Shown here: positions 16,169-24,197 of the stretch, in pieces
Position numbering within the stretch: the first letter of the stretch is position 1
Layout: the number at the start of each line of letters is the position of its first letter
Assembly (NCBI RefSeq): GCF_014199445.1
Contig: NZ_JACIJS010000001.1
Location: 1 to 64,000 of the forward strand
Reading direction: 5' to 3'
Origin: Rubricella aquisinus
GTDB taxonomy: Bacteria; Pseudomonadota; Alphaproteobacteria; Rhodobacterales; Rhodobacteraceae
DNA length: 64,000 nucleotides
Translations under genes and position numbers: made by a program
The notes under the pieces: generated by a model
Told to the model about the DNA's origin: nothing
Database searches by the model: none
Seen by the model: the letters and a program-made list of their open reading frames with translations, nothing else

Positions 16169-17131
16169 TCAAAACCACTTCAATCTGCGGAATAGGATCA
16201 AACCACCCGCACCAAGGGCCGCAATCGCCACGGTCACGATCCAGAACGCGGACGGGCTGTCCACTCCCGGCATCCCTCCCACATTGATTCCCAACAACCC
16301 GGTGATAAAGCCCAAGGGCAGGAACAGCGCGGATATGATCGACAAGATATAAAGGTTACGGTCCAACCGGGCGGAGAGCGCGTTTGACAATTCCTCCCCC
16401 ACGACCTGCGCACGGTCGCGGATCGCGTCCACATCCTCCACCAATCGCAGGGTCCGCTCGATTGAGTCGCGCAGATCGCGCCGGTCGGCAGCGGTGAGCC
16501 AGCCGAACGGCGCGGTGCCCAACGTGCTGAGCGCCTCGCGCTGGGGCGCGATATAGCGGCGCAGCACAATCGCGCGGCGGCGGGTCGCGATGATCTCCCG
16601 TCGTTCGCTGGCGGCGGGGGCGTCTAGCACCCGCTCCTCCAATTCCGTCACCTGCTCGTCAAGCGCGCTCAGCGTCGGTTCCATCCGCTCCGTCAGACGG
16701 CGGATAAGAAGCGCGGCAAAGGCGCCCGGCGTCTTTGGCCCCTGCCCCGCGAGGATCCGCGCCTCCACGTCATCAAGCGCCCGCAGCCGTTGCAGGCCCA
16801 CGCTGACAATCGCCTCCCCCGTGATCCAGATCCGAACGGACACCATATCCTCGGGCCGCTTGCCCTCGTTAAGGTTGATCCCGCGCAGCACCATCAGCGC
16901 CCCGTCGCCATACTCAATCAGGCCGGGCCGGGTGCTTGCCGCGAAAAGCCCGTCCACGATCACTGTGTCAAGGCGTGGCAAGGCCGCCTCCAGCCATCCG
17001 CGCGCTGCCGGGTTCGTTGCATCAAGGTGGACCCAAGCTGCCTCTGGTGCGGCAAGGGCACGCGCGGCGTCCTCAGGGTCAAGCGCTGCCTGTGCGGGCA
17101 GCAGGACTGATTTGAGAATGGCACTGTTCAT
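16169..17131 (-). CDS. CorA/ZntB-family divalent metal transporter
   Basis: A membrane transporter of the CorA superfamily, 320 residues. It has a large soluble N-terminal domain, a long charged helix (near residues 200-255) and two C-terminal transmembrane helices. The signature loop between the helices reads GINVGGMPG, the ZntB form of the CorA GMN motif, which favours zinc export or uptake over magnesium. The frame opens with GTG codons 3 residues earlier, and the ATG at 17131 was chosen. It lies 39 bases after yaaA and may share its transcript. The metal cannot be fixed from sequence. Confidence 0.85.
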   Translation of the reverse strand: MNSAILKSVLLPAQAALDPEDAARALAAPEAAWVHLDATNPAARGWLEAALPRLDTVIVDGLFAASTRPGLIEYGDGALMVLRGINLNEGKRPEDMVSVRIWITGEAIVSVGLQRLRALDDVEARILAGQGPKTPGAFAALLIRRLTERMEPTLSALDEQVTELEERVLDAPAASERREIIATRRRAIVLRRYIAPQREALSTLGTAPFGWLTAADRRDLRDSIERTLRLVEDVDAIRDRAQVVGEELSNALSARLDRNLYILSIISALFLPLGFITGLLGINVGGMPGVDSPSAFWIVTVAIAALGAGGLILFRRLKWF

Positions 17132-17170
17132 GACCACCACCGTAGCCGCCCGGCACCGGGCAGGCCAGCG

Positions 17171-17938
17171 TCAGGATGCAACGCGCACGAAATGCGGCTG
17201 TCCGGCAGGGCTGTCCGGGTCATAAGCATAGCCGTCGCGATCAAATGCGCTCAGATCGCCCGGATCGGTCACCCGCTCCTCCATCATCCAGCGGGCCATG
17301 CTGCCCCGCGCCTTTTTTGCGAAAAAGCTGATGACCTTGCGCTGGCCCGATTTCTCCTCCTGAAACACCGGATGGATCACGGGCGTCTTGAGCGCCTTTT
17401 CCTTCGCCGCGCCGAAATATTCGATGGAGGCGAGGTTGACGATGGCCTGCGCGCCCTGCTCCCGCGCGGTTGCATCCAAAGCGTCCGCAATCTGCTCCCC
17501 CCAATAGTCATAAAGGGTGCCGCCGCGTTCGGTTTTCACCTTGCGCCCCATTTCCAGCCGGTAGGGTTGGATCGCGTCATAGGGGCGCAAAACGCCATAA
17601 AGGCCCGACAGAATGCGCAGATGATCCTGCGCGTAATCCTGCGCGGCCCGGTCCATTTGCGGGAATTGCAGGCCAGTGTAAGTATCCCCGTTGAACGCAA
17701 ATGCCGCCTGTTTGAGCGTCTCCTGCGCCGGGGCGTCGGAATAGGCCTGAAACCGCTGCCAGTTCAGATCCGCAAGCTTGTCGGACAATTCCATCATCGC
17801 CTTGATCCGCGACACCGGCAATTTGGCGACTATGCGGGCCAGCGCGTCCGCGTCCGCCTTGAACGCGGGTGCCGTCATCGGCACGTCCGCTGGCCGGTCG
17901 AAATCAAGGTTCTTGGCGGGGGAGAGTACGGCGAGCAT
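17171..17938 (-). CDS. yaaA: Peroxide stress protein YaaA family
   Basis: Full-length YaaA/UPF0246 protein, 255 residues. It starts with the family signature MLAVLSPAKNLDF and has the conserved core (FNGDTYTGLQ; LRILSGLYGVLRPYD; YDYWGEQI; HPVFQEEKSGQRKVISFFAKKARG). In E. coli YaaA lowers free iron during hydrogen peroxide stress and binds DNA with a helix-hairpin-helix-like element. The stop is 39 bases before the transporter gene. Confidence 0.93.
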   Translation of the reverse strand: MLAVLSPAKNLDFDRPADVPMTAPAFKADADALARIVAKLPVSRIKAMMELSDKLADLNWQRFQAYSDAPAQETLKQAAFAFNGDTYTGLQFPQMDRAAQDYAQDHLRILSGLYGVLRPYDAIQPYRLEMGRKVKTERGGTLYDYWGEQIADALDATAREQGAQAIVNLASIEYFGAAKEKALKTPVIHPVFQEEKSGQRKVISFFAKKARGSMARWMMEERVTDPGDLSAFDRDGYAYDPDSPAGQPHFVRVAS

Positions 17939-18010
17939 GGCAATTCCTGTTCATTCGGTCCCGCCACAGATAGGCGCAAATCGCGGCGCGTACACCCCCG
18001 ATTTCACCTC

Positions 18011-18511
18011 TTAGAACGGGTGGGACAATGACAGGGCGAGGATCATCTTCACATCACCCCCGGGCGGCACGGCCTTGAGCCGGATATCGGTGCCGCCCTC
18101 ATGGCGGAACACACCCACCAGCCCGGCAATCGGGATCACGCCGTTGAGGTTCGGGATGCCGTAATCGCGCTCCAAACCGGGGGCAAGCGCGCTGTACCGC
18201 GCTGCCCCCACCATCGCACCCCCGCGCAGGGACCATGCCTCCCACGCCATCAGGTCGCGGGTCAGCGCATAGATGCCGTAGGGCGCGTCCTCCTCATAGG
18301 AATTGTAGAAGATGCCCGCCTCGAACGATTGCTCCCACCCGTCCCAGGGGGACGGTTCGCGAAATCCGATGCCAAAGCCGGGGTTTTCGCCGTTGAGATC
18401 CTGATCGGTTCCAAGGTGGAGCGATCCAACAAAAAGCGCACCGTAATAGGTGCGCTCTTCGGCCCAAACGGGCAGTGCCAATAGCAGAAGGGGCAGGATC
18501 AGCCGCAGCAT
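18011..18511 (-). CDS. Small secreted beta-barrel-like protein of unknown function
   Basis: Not recognised as a named family. The 166 residues begin with a signal peptide (MLRLILPLLLLALPVWA, cleavage likely after Ala17). The rest alternates short beta-rich segments with Gly and aromatic residues and ends in Phe (ILALSLSHPF), as small outer-membrane barrels do. PagP-like enzymes are one possible relative, but no catalytic residues could be matched. It starts 19 bases after the infB stop with AAGGGG upstream, so it is probably the last gene of the nusA-infB operon. Confidence 0.7.
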   Translation of the reverse strand: MLRLILPLLLLALPVWAEERTYYGALFVGSLHLGTDQDLNGENPGFGIGFREPSPWDGWEQSFEAGIFYNSYEEDAPYGIYALTRDLMAWEAWSLRGGAMVGAARYSALAPGLERDYGIPNLNGVIPIAGLVGVFRHEGGTDIRLKAVPPGGDVKMILALSLSHPF

Positions 18512-18530
18512 TTCGTGCCCCTTCGCCGTG

Positions 18531-21101
18531 TTAGAGAGACCGCTTGATCTCTTCGGTCTCGTAGATTTCGATCACGTCAGCGGCGCGGATATCGTCGTAA
18601 TTCTCGAACGCCATACCGCATTCCTGACCGGACTGGACCTCTTTAACCTCGTCCTTGAACCGCTTGAGCGTCTTGAGCGTGCCTTCGTGGATCACGACGT
18701 TGTCGCGCAGCAGGCGCACCCCGGCGGAGCGGCGCGCCACCCCTTCGGTCACCAGACAACCCGCAACTTTGCCCACATTGGACACTTTGAAGACTTCCTT
18801 GATCGTGGCGTAACCGATGAAGGTTTCCTTCACCTCTGGCGACAGCAGACCCTCCGCTGCCTTCTTCACGTCGTCCACCAGATCATAGATGATCGAGTAA
18901 TAGCGCAGCTCGATCCCCTTCTGGTTTGCGGCCTGACGGGCGGCTGCATTGGCACGGACGTTAAAGCCGATGATCGGCACGCCGGAGGCTTCCGCGAGGG
19001 TCACGTCGCTTTCGGTGATCGCACCCACACCGGAATGCAGCACGCGGATGCGCACCTCATCATTGCCGAGTTTTTCCATCGCCTGAACAATCGCCTCGGT
19101 CGAGCCCTGCACGTCGGCTTTCACCACGATGGGCAGTTCGGAGACGTTTTCGTCATCCTTCGCCTTCGCCAGAAGCTGATCAAGCGTGGTGGCAGAGCCA
19201 ATCGCGGCTTTCTTCTCTTTCGCCGCATTGGCACGGTATTCCGCGATTTCGCGGGCTTCTGCCTCGGACGGGACGACGTTCAGCACGTCGCCTGCCTCGG
19301 GTGTTCCGTTAAGGCCAAGCACCTCGACCGGGACGGACGGGCCTGCCTCATCAACGCGCTCACCCGCGTCATTGATGAGCGCACGCACACGGCCCCACTG
19401 CTCACCCACGACAAAGATATCGCCGCGCTTGAGCGTGCCGTTCTGCACCAGAACCGTCGCAACCGGGCCACGGCCCGTGTCGAGTTTCGCCTCGATCACG
19501 GCACCAATGGCGGCGCGATCCGGGTTGGCCTTGAGTTCCATCAGTTCGGATTGCAGGACGATGGCCTCAAGCAGCTTGTCGATGCCTTCGCCGGTATGGG
19601 CGGACACTTCGACATCCAGCACGTCACCGGACATGCCCTCCACCACGACTTCATGCTGAAGAAGCTGCGTGCGCACCTTGTTCGGATCGGCGCCGGGGCG
19701 GTCAATCTTGTTGATCGCGACGATCATCGGCACGTTGGCCGCCTTGGCATGGCTGATGGCCTCGATCGTTTGCGGCATCACCGAATCGTCGGCGGCAACC
19801 ACGAGCACCACGATATCCGTGACCTGCGCCCCACGCGCCCGCATGGAGGTAAAGGCCGCGTGGCCCGGCGTGTCGAGGAAGGCAATCGTGTGCCCGCCTT
19901 CGGTGTTCACGCGGTAGGCCCCGATATGCTGGGTGATCCCGCCTGCCTCACCGGAGACGACATTCGCCTTGCGGATCGAATCGAGCAGCGACGTCTTACC
20001 ATGGTCAACATGGCCCATGATGGTGATGACGGGCGCCCGATCCTTGAGGTCCTCTGGCTTGTCCTCGGTCTCTTTGATCACGTCCTCGACATCGGCGTCG
20101 GACACGCGCACCATTTTGTGGCCGAACTCTTCGATGATGAGTTCTGCGGTATCCGCGTCGATGGTTTGGGTCGCGGTGGCCATGATGCCCATCTGCATGA
20201 GCGATTTCACCACGGCGGCAGAGCGTTCGGCCATCCGGTTGGCAAGCTCTTGCACGGTGATCGCCTCGGGCAATTGCACCTCGCGCACAACCTTTTCGCG
20301 CGGCTCGTTCGAGCCTTGGCTCCGGCGCTTGTCCCGCTCGGCACGCCGCTTCATCGCGGCCATGGAACGGCCACGGTTGCCTTCGCCCCCGAGGGCCTGA
20401 TTGATGGTCAGCTTGCCCGAACGACGGCGATCATCGCCGCCTTTGGGGCGGGCGGTCTTGTCCACTTCGGGGCGCGGCTCGGTCTTTTTGCCACGGCGTG
20501 GCGCTTCTTCGGCCTTGGCCTGAAGCGTTGCCGGATCGGGCATCTCTTCTGCCTTGGGCGCTGGACGCGATTTTTCGCGGGCCGGGGCGGGGGCTTCTTC
20601 CTTGGCTTTCTCGGCGGCTTCGATCGCGGCGCGCTCGGCGGCGATCTTTTCCTGCTCGATCTTTTCGCGCGCTTCGCGCTCTGCCCGGTCCTTTTCGGCG
20701 CGCAATTCGTCGAGTTCGGCCTTGCGGCGTTCCTCTTCCTCACGCTCTTTCGCGCGGCGGTCGGCTTCTTGTGCCTGTGCCGCGCGCAGGGCCTGACGGC
20801 GACGCTCGAATTCCTGATCAGAGAGCGACCGGCCGCCGGCGACCTTTGCCTTCTGCTCGCGCAGTTTCGGGTCGGGCTTCGACGCGGCGTCCGACCCCTG
20901 GCCCGTGGCCGGGGTGCTGCTGGCGCCTGCGGAGGCCGCGCTGGTCTTGGGCACTACGACGCGCTTGCGCTTCTTCTCAACCAGAACGGATTTGGTCCGC
21001 CCATGGGAGAAGCTTTGACGCACATGGCTCGGCCCGGAGCCGCCACCGCGCACCCCGAGTGTTTTGCCGTTATTGCCGTCGCCGCTTTTTGAATCGCTCA
21101 T
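18531..21101 (-). CDS. infB: Translation initiation factor IF-2
   Basis: IF-2 is the GTPase that places fMet-tRNA on the 30S subunit and promotes subunit joining. It has 856 residues. A long charged Lys/Glu/Ala-rich N-terminal region (to about residue 270) is followed by the IF2 N-terminal fold ([22 protein letters not shown]) and the G domain with [20 protein letters not shown] and NKID. The IF-2 C-terminal domains end in EIKRSL. It is fourth in rimP-nusA-ylxR-infB, the usual order. Confidence 0.98.
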   Translation of the reverse strand: MSDSKSGDGNNGKTLGVRGGGSGPSHVRQSFSHGRTKSVLVEKKRKRVVVPKTSAASAGASSTPATGQGSDAASKPDPKLREQKAKVAGGRSLSDQEFERRRQALRAAQAQEADRRAKEREEEERRKAELDELRAEKDRAEREAREKIEQEKIAAERAAIEAAEKAKEEAPAPAREKSRPAPKAEEMPDPATLQAKAEEAPRRGKKTEPRPEVDKTARPKGGDDRRRSGKLTINQALGGEGNRGRSMAAMKRRAERDKRRSQGSNEPREKVVREVQLPEAITVQELANRMAERSAAVVKSLMQMGIMATATQTIDADTAELIIEEFGHKMVRVSDADVEDVIKETEDKPEDLKDRAPVITIMGHVDHGKTSLLDSIRKANVVSGEAGGITQHIGAYRVNTEGGHTIAFLDTPGHAAFTSMRARGAQVTDIVVLVVAADDSVMPQTIEAISHAKAANVPMIVAINKIDRPGADPNKVRTQLLQHEVVVEGMSGDVLDVEVSAHTGEGIDKLLEAIVLQSELMELKANPDRAAIGAVIEAKLDTGRGPVATVLVQNGTLKRGDIFVVGEQWGRVRALINDAGERVDEAGPSVPVEVLGLNGTPEAGDVLNVVPSEAEAREIAEYRANAAKEKKAAIGSATTLDQLLAKAKDDENVSELPIVVKADVQGSTEAIVQAMEKLGNDEVRIRVLHSGVGAITESDVTLAEASGVPIIGFNVRANAAARQAANQKGIELRYYSIIYDLVDDVKKAAEGLLSPEVKETFIGYATIKEVFKVSNVGKVAGCLVTEGVARRSAGVRLLRDNVVIHEGTLKTLKRFKDEVKEVQSGQECGMAFENYDDIRAADVIEIYETEEIKRSL

Positions 21102-21109
21102 TTAGTCAC

Positions 21110-21775
21110 TTACCTTTCATCGCCGGGCGTATCCCGGCCTGTCTCTTGCATCGTGTCGTCTTGGTCCGGTCGCTCGGATGGTGCCACCACCCTCACACCG
21201 CTCAATCGCGCCGCATCCCGAAGGACGCGATCCGTCACACCACCTGCACTCAGCGCGGCATGTATCACATGATCGCGCCCGAATGCGACACCCAATTCTT
21301 CACCGCTCAAAAGCGCCATGTTCGGGGTGTCCCCCGCCAATGAACGCAGTTTCGCGCGTTGTCGTTCCGATCCGTCGCTGGCTTCGATCAGAACGCCCAT
21401 CTGCTCTGTCCGCAGGGCCGCATCGACCTTCATGAAGCCGTTTACCGCGAGCCCGGCCTTGCGCGCCAGTGCAATCTGGTCCTGCACGCGGCGGGTCAGC
21501 AACCGCTCCAGCAGATCGGCAAGGCCCGCGGGCACCGCAACCTGCTGTTTCGCCGCGCGGGAGAAGAGCTTTTTCTTCTCCACCAGATCGAGTGCCGCCC
21601 GCTCGGACGTGACCCACATGCCCCGTCCGGGCAGTTTCTCCGCCAGATCGGGCACCGCCATACCATCAGGCCCGACGACAAACCGGATCAGACCGAATGT
21701 GCCGCCCGATGTACCGGAAGCGATGCACCGGCGTTCCGGCGCGTCCCGCTCTTTTGTTCGTCCACCGCGCGCCAC
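21110..21775 (-). CDS. ylxR: YlxR-family (DUF448) RNA-binding protein
   Basis: YlxR proteins are small nucleic-acid-binding proteins encoded between nusA and infB. The DUF448 part is at residues 1-90 (RTKERDAPERRCIASG, LIRFVVGPDG, LPGRGMWVTSERAAL). It is followed by an L7Ae-like segment (LARKAGLAVNGFMKVDAAL, LLIEASDGS-type strand), giving 221 residues in the two-domain alphaproteobacterial form. The start is uncertain. GTG at 21775 gives the family start (V)ARGGRTKERD and has GGGGTG upstream. GTG at 21784 or 21793 is also in frame and still clears the nusA stop. Its exact role is unclear. Confidence 0.85.
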   Translation of the reverse strand: MARGGRTKERDAPERRCIASGTSGGTFGLIRFVVGPDGMAVPDLAEKLPGRGMWVTSERAALDLVEKKKLFSRAAKQQVAVPAGLADLLERLLTRRVQDQIALARKAGLAVNGFMKVDAALRTEQMGVLIEASDGSERQRAKLRSLAGDTPNMALLSGEELGVAFGRDHVIHAALSAGGVTDRVLRDAARLSGVRVVAPSERPDQDDTMQETGRDTPGDER

Positions 21776-21806
21776 TGTCGGCACCCCAGACACGGAGCCT
21801 GACGGA

Positions 21807-23441
21807 TCAGGCTCCGGCCTCCTCTTCCGCGTCTGCCTCTGCCGCGCGGGCGTCGGCTTCGGCGGCAGCAGCGGCCTGCTGTGCGACCAGTTCTTCCGGC
21901 GTGATCCAGCCCAACAGCACACGCGCTGTCATCACCAGATCGCGGGCCTCTTCGATATCCATATCGAACTCTTCAAGAAGGCCCACATCCTTCACACGCT
22001 TCCCGTTCTCCACGGAGAAGCCACCGGCAAGCTCCCAATCCGCGCATTGCGCGAAATCCTCAAGGTTCTTGATCCCATCTGCGGACAGTTTCAGGATCAT
22101 TTGGGGTGTCAGCCCCTCAAATTCCAGAAGGCTGTCCTCAACGCCCTGCTCGCGGGCCTTTTTCACCGCAGCGCGGTTGATCAGTTCCAGTGCCTCGCGG
22201 GCGCGGGTCTGAAGCTCGTTTGCGGTGTCCTCGTCGAACCCGTCGATGGTCAGCAATTCGTCAATCTCGACATAGGCCACTTCCTCAAGGGAGGTGAAAC
22301 CCTCGGACACGAGAAGCTGCGCGACCATCTCATCGGCATCAAGCGCGGCCATGAACAGCTTAGACCGCTGGGCGAATTCCGCCTGACGACGCTCAGATTC
22401 CTGCGCTTCGGTCATGATGTCAATGTCCCAGCCGGTCAACTGGCTGGCAAGGCGTACGTTCTGGCCCCGGCGACCGATGGCGAGCGACAATTGCTCGTCC
22501 GGCACGACCACTTCCATCCGGGCGGCGTCCTCATCCATCACCACCTTGGCGACCTCAGCGGGCTGGAGCGCGTTCACAAGGAAGGTCGCGGCATCGTCAT
22601 TCCACGGAATGATGTCGATCTTTTCACCGTTGAGTTCGGACACGACCGCCTGCACGCGGGAGCCGCGCATACCAACGCAGGCACCCACGGGATCCACGCC
22701 GCCATCATAGGAAATCACGGCGATTTTCGCGCGGGAGCCGGGATCGCGGGCCACGGCACGGATCTCGATCACGCCATCATAAATCTCCGGCACTTCCATC
22801 TTGAACAACTCGGCCATGAATTCAGGCGCGGTCCGGCTGAGGAAGATTTGCGGGCCACGCGGCTCCCGGCGCACATCGCGCACATAGCAGCGGATGCGGT
22901 CGCCATTGCGGAAGGCTTCGCGCGGGATCACCTGATCGCGGCGCAGCACGGCTTCGCCCGCGCCCACATCGACGATCACGTTGCCATATTCCATCCGGCG
23001 CACGAGACCGTTGATGATGGTGCCCTTGCGGTCCTTGAATTCTTCGTACTGGCGATCCCGCTCGGCTTCACGCACCTTTTGCAGGATGACCTGCTTGGCG
23101 GATTGCGCGGCGATCCGGCCAAAATCCATCGGCGGCAGCGCGTCGGTCAGCTCATCACCCAGTTCCGCGCCCGGCTTTTCGGCCTGTGCTTCGGCCACGG
23201 TGACTTCGGTAAAGGTGTTCTCCACCTCTTCGACCACGGTGCGCACGCGGGTCATGGTCAACTCGCCGGAGCGGCGGTCGATATGCGCGCGGATGTCGTA
23301 TTCCGCGCCATAGCGGGAGCGCGCGGCCTTCCCGAGGCTTTCTTCCATCGCCTCGATCACAAGACCGGGGTCAATCAGCTTTTCCCGTGCGACCGCATCC
23401 GCGATTTGCAGGAGTTCGAGCTTATTTGCTGCATGTGCCAT
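21807..23441 (-). CDS. nusA: Transcription termination/antitermination protein NusA
   Basis: NusA binds RNA polymerase and nascent RNA and modulates pausing, termination and antitermination. It has 544 residues. An N-terminal polymerase-binding domain (MAHAANKLELLQIADAVAREK) is followed by S1 (about 135-200), two KH domains (about 230-345, including CVGMRGSRVQAVVSELNGEKIDII split by KH loops) and C-terminal helix-hairpin-helix repeats up to about 500. It begins 2 bases after the rimP stop. Confidence 0.98.
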   Translation of the reverse strand: MAHAANKLELLQIADAVAREKLIDPGLVIEAMEESLGKAARSRYGAEYDIRAHIDRRSGELTMTRVRTVVEEVENTFTEVTVAEAQAEKPGAELGDELTDALPPMDFGRIAAQSAKQVILQKVREAERDRQYEEFKDRKGTIINGLVRRMEYGNVIVDVGAGEAVLRRDQVIPREAFRNGDRIRCYVRDVRREPRGPQIFLSRTAPEFMAELFKMEVPEIYDGVIEIRAVARDPGSRAKIAVISYDGGVDPVGACVGMRGSRVQAVVSELNGEKIDIIPWNDDAATFLVNALQPAEVAKVVMDEDAARMEVVVPDEQLSLAIGRRGQNVRLASQLTGWDIDIMTEAQESERRQAEFAQRSKLFMAALDADEMVAQLLVSEGFTSLEEVAYVEIDELLTIDGFDEDTANELQTRAREALELINRAAVKKAREQGVEDSLLEFEGLTPQMILKLSADGIKNLEDFAQCADWELAGGFSVENGKRVKDVGLLEEFDMDIEEARDLVMTARVLLGWITPEELVAQQAAAAAEADARAAEADAEEEAGA

Positions 23442-23443
23442 AA

Positions 23444-24034
23444 TCAGTGGTCCTCGGAACTGTCGTCATCGGTTTCAATTTCGTCAAAGGCGCTTTCGTC
23501 GAATTCGCCTTGGGCGCCGTGGCCTGCGGCCTTTCGGGCGCGCAGTGATTCGGCGACCAATTCATCGGTCAGAACCAGTTTTGCGTCAGCGATCCAATCG
23601 AATTGCAGGCCAATCAGGCCCTGCGGTATTTCGATCAACACTTCGCCATCCTCGGTGCCGCGCAGTTGGCCTTTGAACCGCTTTTGCCCATCAATCATCT
23701 CGTGGGTTTCCAGCTTGGCCTCATAACCGTCCCAAGTGTCGAAATCCTTGAGCCGGGTCAGCGGGCGGTCGATGCCGGGGGAGGAGACCTCCAGCATGTA
23801 TTCGCCGTCAATCGGGTCTTCGACGTCGAGAATAGCAGAAATCGCGGTGGAAATCTGCGCGCAATCCTCAACCTCAATGCCGCCATCGGGCTTGTCAGCC
23901 ATGATTTGCACGGTGGGCGTGTTGCCCCCCATGTAACGCACGCGCACGACTTCAAAGCCCATATCCTCCACCACGGGGGAGATGATCTGGAGCAGGCGGC
24001 GATCCATCGCGGCTTTGGCGATCAGGTCTGTCAT
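23444..24034 (-). CDS. rimP: Ribosome maturation factor RimP
   Basis: RimP assists maturation of the 30S subunit. The open frame extends 80 codons further upstream, but the family start [23 protein letters not shown], with AAAGG upstream, gives a normal 196 residues. It shows the N-terminal domain ([45 protein letters not shown]) and the SH3-like C-terminal domain, followed by a short acidic tail. It is the first gene of rimP-nusA-ylxR-infB. Confidence 0.96.
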   Translation of the reverse strand: MTDLIAKAAMDRRLLQIISPVVEDMGFEVVRVRYMGGNTPTVQIMADKPDGGIEVEDCAQISTAISAILDVEDPIDGEYMLEVSSPGIDRPLTRLKDFDTWDGYEAKLETHEMIDGQKRFKGQLRGTEDGEVLIEIPQGLIGLQFDWIADAKLVLTDELVAESLRARKAAGHGAQGEFDESAFDEIETDDDSSEDH

Positions 24035-24051
24035 GGGTGCCTTTCGGGCAT
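24031..24051 (-). other. Six-codon upstream reading frame overlapping the rimP start
   Basis: Directly after the U tract of the leader hairpin, ATG (24049-24051) opens a frame encoding MPERHP. It stops at a TGA (24031-24033) that overlaps the rimP ATG as ATGA. It has no SD of its own, since the upstream bases are the U run. It may be chance, but it would couple rimP translation to a leader peptide if used. Confidence 0.25.
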
Positions 24052-24074
24052 AAAAAAACGGGCGCGCGGCCCGT
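24052..24074 (-). terminator. Terminator-like hairpin in the rimP leader (possible attenuator)
   Basis: On the transcribed strand the stem CGGGC (extendable by one A-U pair) with the loop CGCGC and arm GCCCG (24059-24073) is followed at once by seven U (24052-24058). It ends 17 bases before the rimP ATG. As it lies downstream of a candidate promoter and upstream of the first gene, it would stop transcripts before the operon unless overridden. The stem is short (5-6 bp), so strength is uncertain. Confidence 0.5.
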
Positions 24075-24129
24075 GTGTCGTGTTCGGTGGAGCGTCGGGG
24101 GTGGAGGCCGACATCCGCTGTTAACCGGG

Positions 24130-24158
24130 TAGATAGGACCATTCCGGCGGAAACGCAA
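24130..24158 (-). promoter_or_regulatory. Candidate promoter of the rimP-nusA-infB operon
   Basis: On the minus strand TTGCGT (24153-24158), a 17-base spacer and TATCTA (24130-24135) lie about 95 bases upstream of rimP. The -35 box overlaps the tail of the secA terminator. The match is moderate. Confidence 0.4.
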
Positions 24159-24184
24159 GAGAGGAGCAGAAATCTGCCCCTCTC
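24152..24184 (-). terminator. Terminator after secA
   Basis: A 12-bp stem (24159-24170 with 24173-24184, one G-U pair) with a very tight AA/TT loop begins 14 bases past the secA stop. It is followed on the minus strand by TTGCGTTT. Confidence 0.65.
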
Positions 24185-24197
24185 CCGCAGGATTTGA

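Noticed and set aside
16147-16180. TTGACA near the end of the transporter gene as a tRNA-Trp promoter
   Set aside because: No -10 at proper spacing; the TTGCAC-N17-TATCTG closer to the tRNA fits better.
18450-21092. 880-codon plus-strand frame opposite infB
   Set aside because: Shadow of infB; the Phe/Leu-rich start reflects its Lys/Glu codons read backwards.
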